From: Photobacterium indicum
Lineage (GTDB): Bacteria > Pseudomonadota > Gammaproteobacteria > Enterobacterales > Vibrionaceae
Reading direction: 5' to 3'
DNA length: 64,000 nt
NCBI RefSeq assembly: GCF_003026215.1
Contig: NZ_PYOC01000001.1
Coordinates: 186,001 to 250,000 of the forward strand
This document shows, piece after piece, positions 28,586-36,785 of this stretch; positions within the stretch are counted from its first letter, which is position 1; each line of letters opens with the position of its first letter. A program made the position numbers and the translations under genes. The notes under the pieces were generated by a model, which made no database searches, was not told the DNA's origin, and saw nothing but the letters and a program-made list of their open reading frames with translations.

Positions 28586-28939
28586 TGAAAATTCCTTTTC
28601 CAAATGGCACTCTGGTCTGACCACGCTACATTGTGTGTGGTCAGAAATCAACCATATGTCATGGTCATGCCTCACAGTTTTTACACTGTTTCTTATTAGG
28701 AAAGACTCAGTTATTAAATGAAATATTTATTTTTTGTATTTAAAATCAAAGCCTTATTTTGTTTATGTTCATTGTAATTCAATGGGATAAATCATTTTAT
28801 GCCGCTGAAATAGTCAATGTCTGACAATAGAGTCTATATGTCTGATTGCAGATATTTATATCTTTAGTGACGTGTCAGAATGCACCTAAGAAAAAGATGT
28901 TATCCCGATAAAAAACGAACTTATACATAAAGGCAATCA

Positions 28940-29827
28940 ATGTTCTACCTACTTCCCTTATTAACCGTTTCTATCTGGGCAGGGAATGCCATAGTAAACA
29001 AACTTTCTTTTAGCGTGATTGATCCAGGAGCGATCGCATTCTATCGATGGTTTTTTGCCATGCTGGTGCTGACTCCATTTTTAGCAAAATCTATTTGGCA
29101 GCATCGCAAAACGATTAAACCGTACTTACCAAAATTAGCATTTTTGTCGTTGTTAGGCATGGTGTTAAACCAGTCTTTGGGCTATTTTGCCGCCGCGACA
29201 ACAACAGCGACAAATATGGCATTAATCATATCGCTAGTGCCGTTGATCAGTATGTTTTTAAGTGTGCCATTACTTAGTCAACGCTTATCGCCGCTTGCCA
29301 TTGTTGGGGCAATATTGTCACTGGGTGGGCTGGTGTTGATGCTAAGCCACGGTAATCTTAATCAATTAGCTGCGCAAGGAATCACCCAAGGTGATGGTTT
29401 GTTATTGCTCGCCGCTTTTGTTTATGCACTTTATTGTGTTTTATTGAAACGCTGGCAGATGCCACTCACAAATTGGCAATCAGTGTATGTACAAGGTGTT
29501 CTCGCTGTCATCATGCTGTTTCCAATGTTTTTAAACAGTGAGCGCATGGCGATTACTGCAGAAGCATTTCCATTAGTGATGTATGCAGCAATGCTGGGTT
29601 CATTAATTGCCCCTTGGTGCTGGTTGTTAGGTATTCAGCGTTTAGGTGCAGATCGTACTGCAATGTTCATGAACTTGATGCCAGTAATTACTGCGCTTAT
29701 CGCAAGCGTAGTATTGAATGAGCAGTTAGAGTCTTACCATTATATTGGTGGGGTGATGGTATTAAGTGGTGTCGCGTTAGCCCAAAAGAAAGTCAAAGCA
29801 CGTCAACAAAAAATGGCGACGGCATAG
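28940..29827 (+). CDS. EamA/DMT-superfamily transporter
   Basis: A 295-residue inner-membrane protein with ten predicted membrane segments arranged as two EamA repeats (about residues 2-140 and 150-285). The first helix carries the typical LLTVSIWAGNAIVNK and RWFFAML sequences. Such proteins export or exchange metabolites such as amino acids; the substrate cannot be told from sequence. An AAGG site precedes the ATG. It converges on the D-aminoacylase gene, with a terminator overlapping that gene's 3' end. Confidence 0.85.
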   Translation: MFYLLPLLTVSIWAGNAIVNKLSFSVIDPGAIAFYRWFFAMLVLTPFLAKSIWQHRKTIKPYLPKLAFLSLLGMVLNQSLGYFAAATTTATNMALIISLVPLISMFLSVPLLSQRLSPLAIVGAILSLGGLVLMLSHGNLNQLAAQGITQGDGLLLLAAFVYALYCVLLKRWQMPLTNWQSVYVQGVLAVIMLFPMFLNSERMAITAEAFPLVMYAAMLGSLIAPWCWLLGIQRLGADRTAMFMNLMPVITALIASVVLNEQLESYHYIGGVMVLSGVALAQKKVKARQQKMATA

Positions 29828-29865
29828 CTGTAAAGTGAACTAAAAACGCGACAGTGAAAATAAAG

Positions 29866-29909
29866 CGGTAATAACGTGTTTTATCTAAATACCGTTATTA
29901 CCGTTTTTT
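29866..29909 (+). terminator. Terminator of the EamA gene
   Basis: CGGTAATAACG / CGTTATTACCG, an 11-bp perfect stem followed by TTTTTT. The right arm overlaps the last codons of the convergent deacylase gene. Confidence 0.8.
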
Positions 29910-31480
29910 GCTAATAAAAGTTGACCTGAACGTGTGCTCAGATATTTTCCCTGAGCGACTTTTTGCTGACCGTTTACCCATAAATTGTGCAGACCGGTTG
30001 CATACCTCTCTGGTTGCTCTATCGTTGCATGATCACAGAAATCAGCGCCAAACATAGCAATATCGGCATAATAGCCTGGTGCTAATTTTCCCCGCTTGTG
30101 AAGTGAAAATGTCTCTGCACTTAACGCCGTCATTTTATGAATCGCCTGCTCAAGTGACAGTAATTTGCGTTGAGTGACAAATTGGTTAATGATCCGTGGG
30201 AACGTGCCACTGACTCTCGGGTGAAGCCTGCCTCCGAGTAGGGTGTCTGAGCCAACCATCCCCTGTGGGTGCTGAAGGATCTGCTCAACAAGTGCCTCAT
30301 CCATAAAATAATCAATCATCCGGACATTACCCTGCTCACGGATGAGAAGATCTAACGCAAAATCGACGGGATGCTGATCAGTTTGTTGTGCACATTCAGC
30401 AATAGAGCTCCCTATCCATTTCTGAGCTTCTTGGCTTTCAACTTCGCAAATAAGAATATTTTCCCAACCGACTAACGCGGGTAGGTTATCCCAAGGTTCG
30501 CTTGCCTGAGATAAAATACGTTCAGAAAGCCAGTCATGGACTTGTCGTCTGACGGCGGAGGTATGTAACTTATTCATCAATTCATCCGGTGCGTAGGCGC
30601 GTATCAGGGCCGGAGGCAATATAGAAAATAGCGTTGTACTTCCGTAATGGTAAGGATATTGGTCGAAGGAGATCTGATAACGTTCGATCAATGATAGTAA
30701 GGATGGTAATTTTTTCGCATTACGCCGGCCAATTAGCTTCAGGTGGGAAACATGCAACTGGCAACCAGCTTGTTCAGATAATGCGATCATCTCTTGTAGT
30801 GCTTCAAGAATCTGATCACTTTCACTGCGCATGTGTACAACAATTGGTTTCTGATGTTTCGCTGCAACCTGAGCGACGGTTAATAGTTCATCGCGATCAC
30901 TAAATAGAGCAGGATGATAGATCAGCCCCAGACTGACTCCTCTGGCTCCAGCGCCTAGGGCTTCATCTGTTAATTGAGCCAATTTTAGTCGCTGATTTTT
31001 GTTCATCGGTATGCTGCTGTTACCACAGATCTGATAACGCAGTAAGCCATGCGGTAAGAAGGCGGATACGTTAACTTCTAATCCCTGCTGCTCAAGGGCA
31101 GATGTATAACTGGGAAAATCGTCCCAGCCCCAATCGATCGTTGGATTACCTATGATTAGACGTTTTCTGTGTTCAGCTTGCAGTTCCTTTGGCAACGGTG
31201 ATACACCAAGACCACAGAGGCCAACAAGTTCGGTGGTGATGCCTTGCATTGTTTTTGGCTTAAACCCTTGTGGTAAAAACGTTGCTAGATCGGTGTGGCT
31301 ATGAACGTCAATAAATCCCGGAGTCACAAAAGCACCATCAGCATCGATGACGTGATCAACCGCTGTTGTGATGAAAGGGGAAATATCAGTAATGACTTGA
31401 TTATTAATTAATATATCGCTTTTAAAAGCATTACTACCACGCCCATCAATTACCGTCGCATTTTTGATTAACTGACGCAT
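29885..31480 (-). CDS. N-acyl-D-amino-acid deacylase (D-aminoacylase family)
   Basis: A 531-residue amidohydrolase. The metal motif HSHTD (FIDVHSHTDLATF near residue 67) and further metal-site histidines in PIVVHMRSES (about 220) and LHVSHLK (about 250) match D-aminoacylases, which hydrolyse N-acyl-D-amino acids to D-amino acids and a carboxylate. The C-terminal KLAPGYYADIAMFG is the typical amidohydrolase beta-sandwich end. The start at 31480 has GGAG ten bases upstream and gives the usual N-terminus (MRQLIKNATVIDGRG). It stands alone. Use of D-amino acids from peptidoglycan or biofilm turnover is possible. Confidence 0.85.
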   Translation of the reverse strand: MRQLIKNATVIDGRGSNAFKSDILINNQVITDISPFITTAVDHVIDADGAFVTPGFIDVHSHTDLATFLPQGFKPKTMQGITTELVGLCGLGVSPLPKELQAEHRKRLIIGNPTIDWGWDDFPSYTSALEQQGLEVNVSAFLPHGLLRYQICGNSSIPMNKNQRLKLAQLTDEALGAGARGVSLGLIYHPALFSDRDELLTVAQVAAKHQKPIVVHMRSESDQILEALQEMIALSEQAGCQLHVSHLKLIGRRNAKKLPSLLSLIERYQISFDQYPYHYGSTTLFSILPPALIRAYAPDELMNKLHTSAVRRQVHDWLSERILSQASEPWDNLPALVGWENILICEVESQEAQKWIGSSIAECAQQTDQHPVDFALDLLIREQGNVRMIDYFMDEALVEQILQHPQGMVGSDTLLGGRLHPRVSGTFPRIINQFVTQRKLLSLEQAIHKMTALSAETFSLHKRGKLAPGYYADIAMFGADFCDHATIEQPERYATGLHNLWVNGQQKVAQGKYLSTRSGQLLLAKNGNNGI

Positions 31481-31609
31481 TATTGTTACTCCATCATCAA
31501 TAACATGCCAGTACGGCACTCGAGTAAACCCTAATTTTATTCGTTATTATGATAGATCGTTTTGTGTGACAAATGTATGGGCTGGCTTTGCTTTTATGGG
31601 TTTAATGAA

Positions 31610-32300
31610 ATGATGATCATTAACTTACTGGGTATTGATCTTGCCAAGAATATGTTTCAACTGCATGGAGTCTTGTGGAGGTGCCAACTATTGGGCCCGC
31701 GTCTTCCTATGGTCAGGGCATGCAGTGAAACTCATTAGTCCTCAGTTCGTAAAGCCATTTGTTAAAACAAACAAAAATGATGCGAATGATGCCGAAGCCA
31801 TCACCGAAGCAGCCAGTAGACCGTCAATGCATTTTGTTCCTATCAAGCAAGTTAAACAACAAGATATACAGTCTCTGCATCGGATTAGAAGCCGATTAGT
31901 TAAAAATAGAACAGCACTGATTAATGAGATTAGAGGACTCAATTTGGAGTATGGGATCGCGATTCCAACGGGAGCATCAAAGGTCAGAGCAGATCTGTCG
32001 TCAGAATGAAGCCTGCCAGCGCATGATGAAAATCCCCAGAGTGGGGGAATTAACAGCAACCGCAATGATTTCCGCTGTTCCAAATCCCCATGTTTTTAAG
32101 AATGCTCGGCACATGTTCGCATGGCTAGGTTTGGTACCCTGACAGCATTCTAGCGGAGGCAAGCAAACGTTGTTGGGTATCAGCAAGCGAGGTGATATCT
32201 ATCTTCGAACATTGCTCATTCATGATGAACGTAAAATCCTTGTGCGGGAGAGATCCGCCTTTATGAATCGTTTATTCAATGTTGAAGTGATTTACTCGTA
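31610..32300 (+). pseudogene. Decayed IS110-family transposase
   Basis: Pieces of one IS110 transposase lie in order but in different frames: NLLGIDLAKNMFQLHG (DEDD catalytic domain start, 31613 onward), then LISPQFVKPFVKTNKNDAND and IEALHR-like sequence through NEIRGL (31635-32009), then the C-terminal Transposase_20 part with PRVGELTATAMISAVP and HMFAWLGLVP (to 32142), and finally GGKQTLLGISKRGDIYLRT after a stop. At least two internal deletions and one in-frame stop are present. Total length is about 690 bp against about 1 kb for an intact gene. It marks the left side of a region unlike its surroundings. Confidence 0.85.
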
Positions 32301-32431
32301 ATTTTAAGTCAATGACTGACTAGATCCGCCTCATCAGATTATTTGCAACAGCCCCATACAAGTTGCTGAATTTAGCTATACTTTGAACATACTTGTAATA
32401 ACAGTCAGCCACAGCTGTAAGGATACGTGCT

Positions 32432-35269
32432 ATGCCGGTCGACTCCGAAAGTCCGCTAGGTCGTGAGCCAGAGCAAACAGCGCAATCAGTACTGAATGTT
32501 ATTAAAGAACTAGTTAAAGAACTGCGGCAAGGGCAGGAACCCCCTGAGCCGATTCAGCTCGATTGTGATTTTGACCGTGATCTGGGGTTTGACAGCCTTG
32601 CCCGTGCCGAGTTGATCCAACGTATAGAACTGCATTTTAAGGTAAACCTGCCCGATCAAACGCTGGCAGTGATAGAAACACCACGGGATTTGTTACGGGA
32701 ACTGCTAAACGCAGAGAGCCAGGGCACGGCTTTAGTCTCAGAACAAATAATCCGACAGATTAAGCTTGGGGTCGTTGAATCTGTCCCTGAGCATATGGAA
32801 ACTCTTCAACAAGTTCTTGACTGGCATGTCAAGGCGCATCCGGACCGTCCGCATCTTTATGTTTATCAGAATGCTGATCAGCTAACCGAGATCAGCTATC
32901 GGGCATTGCGGGATGAAGCACTGCGGATTGCATCTGGGCTGGTGAAACAAGATGTTGAACCCGGTCAGTGTGTGGCCATTATGCTGCCAACCAGTAATGA
33001 CTATTTCTACAGTTTTTTCGGGATACTGCTTGCCAGAGCCATTCCGGTTCCTATCTACCCACCTGCACGGCCTTCACAGATAGAAGATCACTTAATGCGT
33101 CATGCTCGTATTTTGCAAAATTCTCAAGTGCGTATACTGATCACTGTCCCGGAAGCCAAACCGCTTTCGCAATTGCTTCGGCTTCAGGTACCTTCTATTC
33201 AAGCGGTAGTCACGGTTGATGAGTTAAGGCAACTCCCCGGGCCACTCTCAACAGGGGAGGCTCAGAGCACGGATATCGCTTTTTTACAATATACCTCGGG
33301 TAGTACCGGAAATCCCAAAGGGGTAGCTCTGACGCATGCCAACCTGCTTGCTAATGTTCGGGCGATGGGCAAAGTGGTGGGTGCCGATTCGAGCGATGTT
33401 TTTGTCAGCTGGTTGCCGGTATACCACGACATGGGGTTGATCGGTACCTGGTTCGGCAGCCTTTATCATGCCATGCCCTTGGTGATCATGTCGCCCTTGC
33501 AGTTTTTGTCAAAACCTCAGCGTTGGTTGTGGGCGATACATCACCATCGCGGTACCTTGTCACCGGCTCCCAATTTTGCATATGAGTTATGTATCAACAA
33601 AATCGACGATGCCGAGCTTGAGGGATTAGATCTCAGCAGCTGGCGGCTGTCATGGAATGGGGCTGAACCGGTCAGCCCCAGTACGATACGTCGCTTTGCT
33701 GAGCGATTTGAAAAATATGGCTTTCGCCCTGAAACCATGTCACCGGTTTATGGATTAGCAGAATGCTCGGTTGGTTTGACTTTCCCGACCAGCGTGCGTC
33801 TTCCCCTGATTGATCGTATCAGACGAGAACCTATGGAGCGTTTGGGCCGGGCGATTCCGGCAGCAGCCGACGAAACGGATGTTATGCAGGTAGTGGGCTT
33901 AGGTCAGCCGCTGCCGGGGCACCAGATCCGTATTGTTGACGAATTTGGCCGAGAGCTACCGGAACGGGAAGAAGGAGGGCTGGAATTTAAAGGGCCTTCT
34001 GCTACCCAGGGGTATTATCGGGAACCGGAAAAGACGCAACAGCTGTTTCATGGGGAATGGCTGGATACCGGTGACCGCGCGTATCTGGTCGGTGGCGAGC
34101 TGTTTATCACCGGACGGAGAAAAGATATTATTATCCGCGCGGGTCGAAACATATATCCCCATGAGCTGGAAGAAGCCGTGTGCAATATTCCGGGGATCCG
34201 AAAAGGCTGCGTGGCGGTATTTGCCAGCCATGATAGCAAGTCCGGCACTGAACGGTTGATTGTACTGGCGGAAACACGTGAAACCGACAAAGCGGAACAA
34301 CAGCGGCTTCAGCAGGAGGTGAACAATCTTTCTCTGGATCTGCTGGGTAGTCCCCCGGATGAAGTGGTGATCGCACCACCTCATGCCGTCCCTAAAACAT
34401 CCAGTGGGAAAGTTCGCCACGCAGCATGTAAAGATCTCTATGAGCAAGACAAACTGGATGCCCGCCAACGTGCCGTGTGGTGGCAGACGCTTCGCTTGAT
34501 GACGGCAGGAATAAAGCCTCAGTTGAGACGCTACTGGCGAATAGTTTCAGATTTTAGTTACGCCGCTTACATGTGGTTGGTTATGGCCGTCATTGCGTCA
34601 TGTGTATGGTGCCTGGTTGCGGCTATCCCCAATAAACGCTGGTGCTGGTCGGTTACCCGACTTGGTGTTCGTTTACTGATCGGGTTTACCGGAACTAAGA
34701 TAATGTTTAAAGGACAGGAGAACCTACCTGCCGATACCACCCCCTGCATCTTAGTTGCTAACCATTCCAGCTACCTTGATGGGATGATAATGGCGCTGGT
34801 AGCCCCGTCAAAATGTCATTTTGTTGCCAAGGCGGAGCTATTGAAAAATCCTTTCGCCCGCATTTTTCTATCCAAGTTGGATACGGAATTTGTTGAGCGT
34901 TTTGATATGCAAAAAGGAGTGATTGATGCCCGGCGGATAGCGGCTAATGCCAGGGGCAACCGCTCCCTGTTCTTTTTTCCCGAAGGAACGTTATATCGAA
35001 TGCCCGGCCTTCACGAATTTCATATGGGAGCGTTTATTGCTGCGGTCGATGGTGGTCTGCCTGTTGTGCCAATCACCCTTTGTGGTACACGTTCAAAGCT
35101 GCGTGGTAATTCTTTGTTTCCCAGGCGGGGAGATATCAGCGTGACGATTGGTAAACCGCTGACTTCGCAAGGGACCGATTGGAATGCAGCCCTCGCTCTG
35201 AGGGATCAGGCCAGAACGGAAATTCTGAAACATTGTGGTGAACCGGATTTGGCACACATAGAAAAGTAA
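32432..35269 (+). CDS. ACP - fatty acyl-AMP ligase - PlsC acyltransferase fusion
   Basis: A 945-residue three-module protein. Residues 18-90 are an acyl-carrier domain with the phosphopantetheine serine at 55 (LGFDSLARAE). Residues about 120-680 are an adenylate-forming fatty acyl-AMP ligase: P-loop YTSGSTGNPKG near 287, PVYGLAECSVG near 435, YREPEKT and LDTGDRAYL near 545, and the catalytic Lys in TSSGKVRH near 655. One hydrophobic stretch (about 709-733) precedes a lysophosphatidate-type acyltransferase with NHSSYLD near 777 and FFPEGTLYR near 847. The protein can in principle activate a fatty acid, load it on its own ACP and transfer it to a lipid acceptor at the inner membrane. G+C is visibly above the neighbours. 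No other lipid genes adjoin. Confidence 0.87.
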   Translation: MPVDSESPLGREPEQTAQSVLNVIKELVKELRQGQEPPEPIQLDCDFDRDLGFDSLARAELIQRIELHFKVNLPDQTLAVIETPRDLLRELLNAESQGTALVSEQIIRQIKLGVVESVPEHMETLQQVLDWHVKAHPDRPHLYVYQNADQLTEISYRALRDEALRIASGLVKQDVEPGQCVAIMLPTSNDYFYSFFGILLARAIPVPIYPPARPSQIEDHLMRHARILQNSQVRILITVPEAKPLSQLLRLQVPSIQAVVTVDELRQLPGPLSTGEAQSTDIAFLQYTSGSTGNPKGVALTHANLLANVRAMGKVVGADSSDVFVSWLPVYHDMGLIGTWFGSLYHAMPLVIMSPLQFLSKPQRWLWAIHHHRGTLSPAPNFAYELCINKIDDAELEGLDLSSWRLSWNGAEPVSPSTIRRFAERFEKYGFRPETMSPVYGLAECSVGLTFPTSVRLPLIDRIRREPMERLGRAIPAAADETDVMQVVGLGQPLPGHQIRIVDEFGRELPEREEGGLEFKGPSATQGYYREPEKTQQLFHGEWLDTGDRAYLVGGELFITGRRKDIIIRAGRNIYPHELEEAVCNIPGIRKGCVAVFASHDSKSGTERLIVLAETRETDKAEQQRLQQEVNNLSLDLLGSPPDEVVIAPPHAVPKTSSGKVRHAACKDLYEQDKLDARQRAVWWQTLRLMTAGIKPQLRRYWRIVSDFSYAAYMWLVMAVIASCVWCLVAAIPNKRWCWSVTRLGVRLLIGFTGTKIMFKGQENLPADTTPCILVANHSSYLDGMIMALVAPSKCHFVAKAELLKNPFARIFLSKLDTEFVERFDMQKGVIDARRIAANARGNRSLFFFPEGTLYRMPGLHEFHMGAFIAAVDGGLPVVPITLCGTRSKLRGNSLFPRRGDISVTIGKPLTSQGTDWNAALALRDQARTEILKHCGEPDLAHIEK

Positions 35270-35327
35270 GATTAAAACCACGCTGAACAAAGTATTTAAC
35301 GTAATGAGTGTAATGAGATATTTTTGA

Positions 35328-35757
35328 GGTTTTGTCGCAAGCTTACTCAATGCTTTATGATTGCAGAACTTTTTCCTACGTAGCGATCGCATGACCATCA
35401 AATTCACAGGCCGTCATTTTCCTTCCGAGATCATACTGCAGTCCGTTCGTTACTATCTTTCCTATAAACTGAGCTACCGTGAACTTGAAGAGGTATTGGC
35501 AGAGCGTGGCATCAATGTTGAGCTTTGGCATAACGGGCACATGCTAAGTTTAATTGAAATCCTTTCAATCAAGTATCTGAACAATATCGTCGAGCAAAGG
35601 CCACATTAGCTGGTATAGAACTGTGGTCGATGATTAAAAATGGGCAACTCGACAACCCTGAAGGCTTATCTATTTGGGAGCAGTTTTATGCTCTAGCAGC
35701 CTAATTGTATCTGAAAATCAGTGCGCGTGTAGTTAGACTAAACTTTGCGACAACCCC
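35328..35757 (+). mobile_element. Internally deleted IS6-family element
   Basis: The terminal inverted repeats are visible: GGTTTTGTCGCAA at the left and TTGCGACAACCCC at the right. Inside, 35391-35609 encodes the IS6 transposase N-terminus (FTGRHFPSEIILQSVRYYLS, YRELEEVLAERGINV). It is joined to KYLNNIVEQ from the catalytic domain, and then, in another frame to 35704, to the C-terminus LAGIELWSMIKNGQ ... EQFYALAA. Most of the DDE core is gone. At about 430 bp it is half the normal size and cannot make an active transposase. Confidence 0.82.
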
Positions 35758-35763
35758 CCTAAA

Positions 35764-35814
35764 AGCCACTGAATTCTCGCTGAACATTGCATCTTGAAGT
35801 AGTTTGGGTATAGC
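35764..35814. repeat. Dispersed intergenic repeat, type B
   Basis: TTCTCGCTGAACATTGCATC followed by TTGAAGTAGTTTGGGTATA. Similar copies are at 43950-44008 and 63928-63970. It lies next to the IS6 remnant in the 35270-36049 interval, which holds no intact gene. Confidence 0.65.
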
Positions 35815-36049
35815 GTACCAGGCCCTGATAACGACCATTTGGTATGCAATAAACAGAAGGTTCGGAGTTCACCAGAAATCGCCCTAAAACTGTCACAATC
35901 TCTCAATTCAGCGTGTAGGAATAGGAATAATTTGCCAAAGGTATATTATGTGTCAGCATAATAATAAACATACGCCGTACGGCACGCGAAAGGCAATTCA
36001 TTCTGGGAAGATAATCCAGCGACAAAGCATGGCAGCATACTGAGAACCG

Positions 36050-36781
36050 ATGACTTACAAAATTTTGATTGTAGAAGACGACCCTATTATTAGGATGAAG
36101 ATTAAGGGGCACTTCGCCCAGGCTGGTCACACTGTTTTCGAGGCTGATAACGGTGTTGGGATGAAAGAGATCCTTAACCGCGAGAAAATTGATTTGATCC
36201 TGCTGGATATTAACTTACCAGGAGAAGACGGCATACAGCTCACCCGTGACGTGAGGAATACATCTGACATTGCTATCATCATGGTTACAGGCCGAACTGA
36301 CCCCATCGACCGGATTTTAGGCCTTGAAATGGGCGCAGATGACTATGTAACCAAGCCTGTAGAACCACGAGAGCTGCTGGTACGTGCAAAAAACTTGCTA
36401 TGGCGTATCCAACTTACCCGTGACGCTTTGGAACAGGCAGAGGTTGCCTGGTCGCAACTGGAAAAGGATGATAGTACATTCCGGTTCCTGGACTTTGAAT
36501 TTGATGTTGCTCAGCGTCAGCTGTCAAAGGGTCACGATATGGTAAAGCTAACCAAAGCTGAATATGAGTTGCTGGTCGCTTTCATCACGCACCCCAACCG
36601 GGTTTTAGGTCGAGACAGGCTTCTAAACCTGATCTCTCATCGAGTTGATACACCGAGCGATCGTACCGTTGACGTTTTGATCCGCCGGCTGAGAAACAAG
36701 ATGGAAGAAAGCATCAAAAACCCCAAGATTTTTATCACCATACACGGTGAAGGTTACCTCTTTGCGCCTGAGGTCGCTTAG
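36050..36781 (+). CDS. TorR-like OmpR-family response regulator
   Basis: A 243-residue response regulator: receiver domain with acidic residues VEDDP, phospho-acceptor Asp53 ([13 protein letters not shown]) and [26 protein letters not shown], which strongly resembles TorR, followed by an OmpR-type winged helix ([25 protein letters not shown]). TorR controls TMAO respiration, but no torCAD genes are in this window. The next gene, a TorS-like hybrid kinase, begins four bases after the stop. A perfect match to the E. coli tor box decamer is upstream of the aphA-like gene at 40113. Confidence 0.87.
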   Translation: MTYKILIVEDDPIIRMKIKGHFAQAGHTVFEADNGVGMKEILNREKIDLILLDINLPGEDGIQLTRDVRNTSDIAIIMVTGRTDPIDRILGLEMGADDYVTKPVEPRELLVRAKNLLWRIQLTRDALEQAEVAWSQLEKDDSTFRFLDFEFDVAQRQLSKGHDMVKLTKAEYELLVAFITHPNRVLGRDRLLNLISHRVDTPSDRTVDVLIRRLRNKMEESIKNPKIFITIHGEGYLFAPEVA

Positions 36782-36785
36782 CCCC

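Noticed and set aside
28677-28691. TTTTTACACTGTTTC as a sixth parS2 site
   Set aside because: Only the left half matches the palindrome; the right half has two mismatches.
33956-34468. Minus-strand frame of 170 codons inside the FAAL fusion gene
   Set aside because: The plus-strand frame contains intact ligase motifs throughout. Higher G+C creates several spurious antisense frames here.
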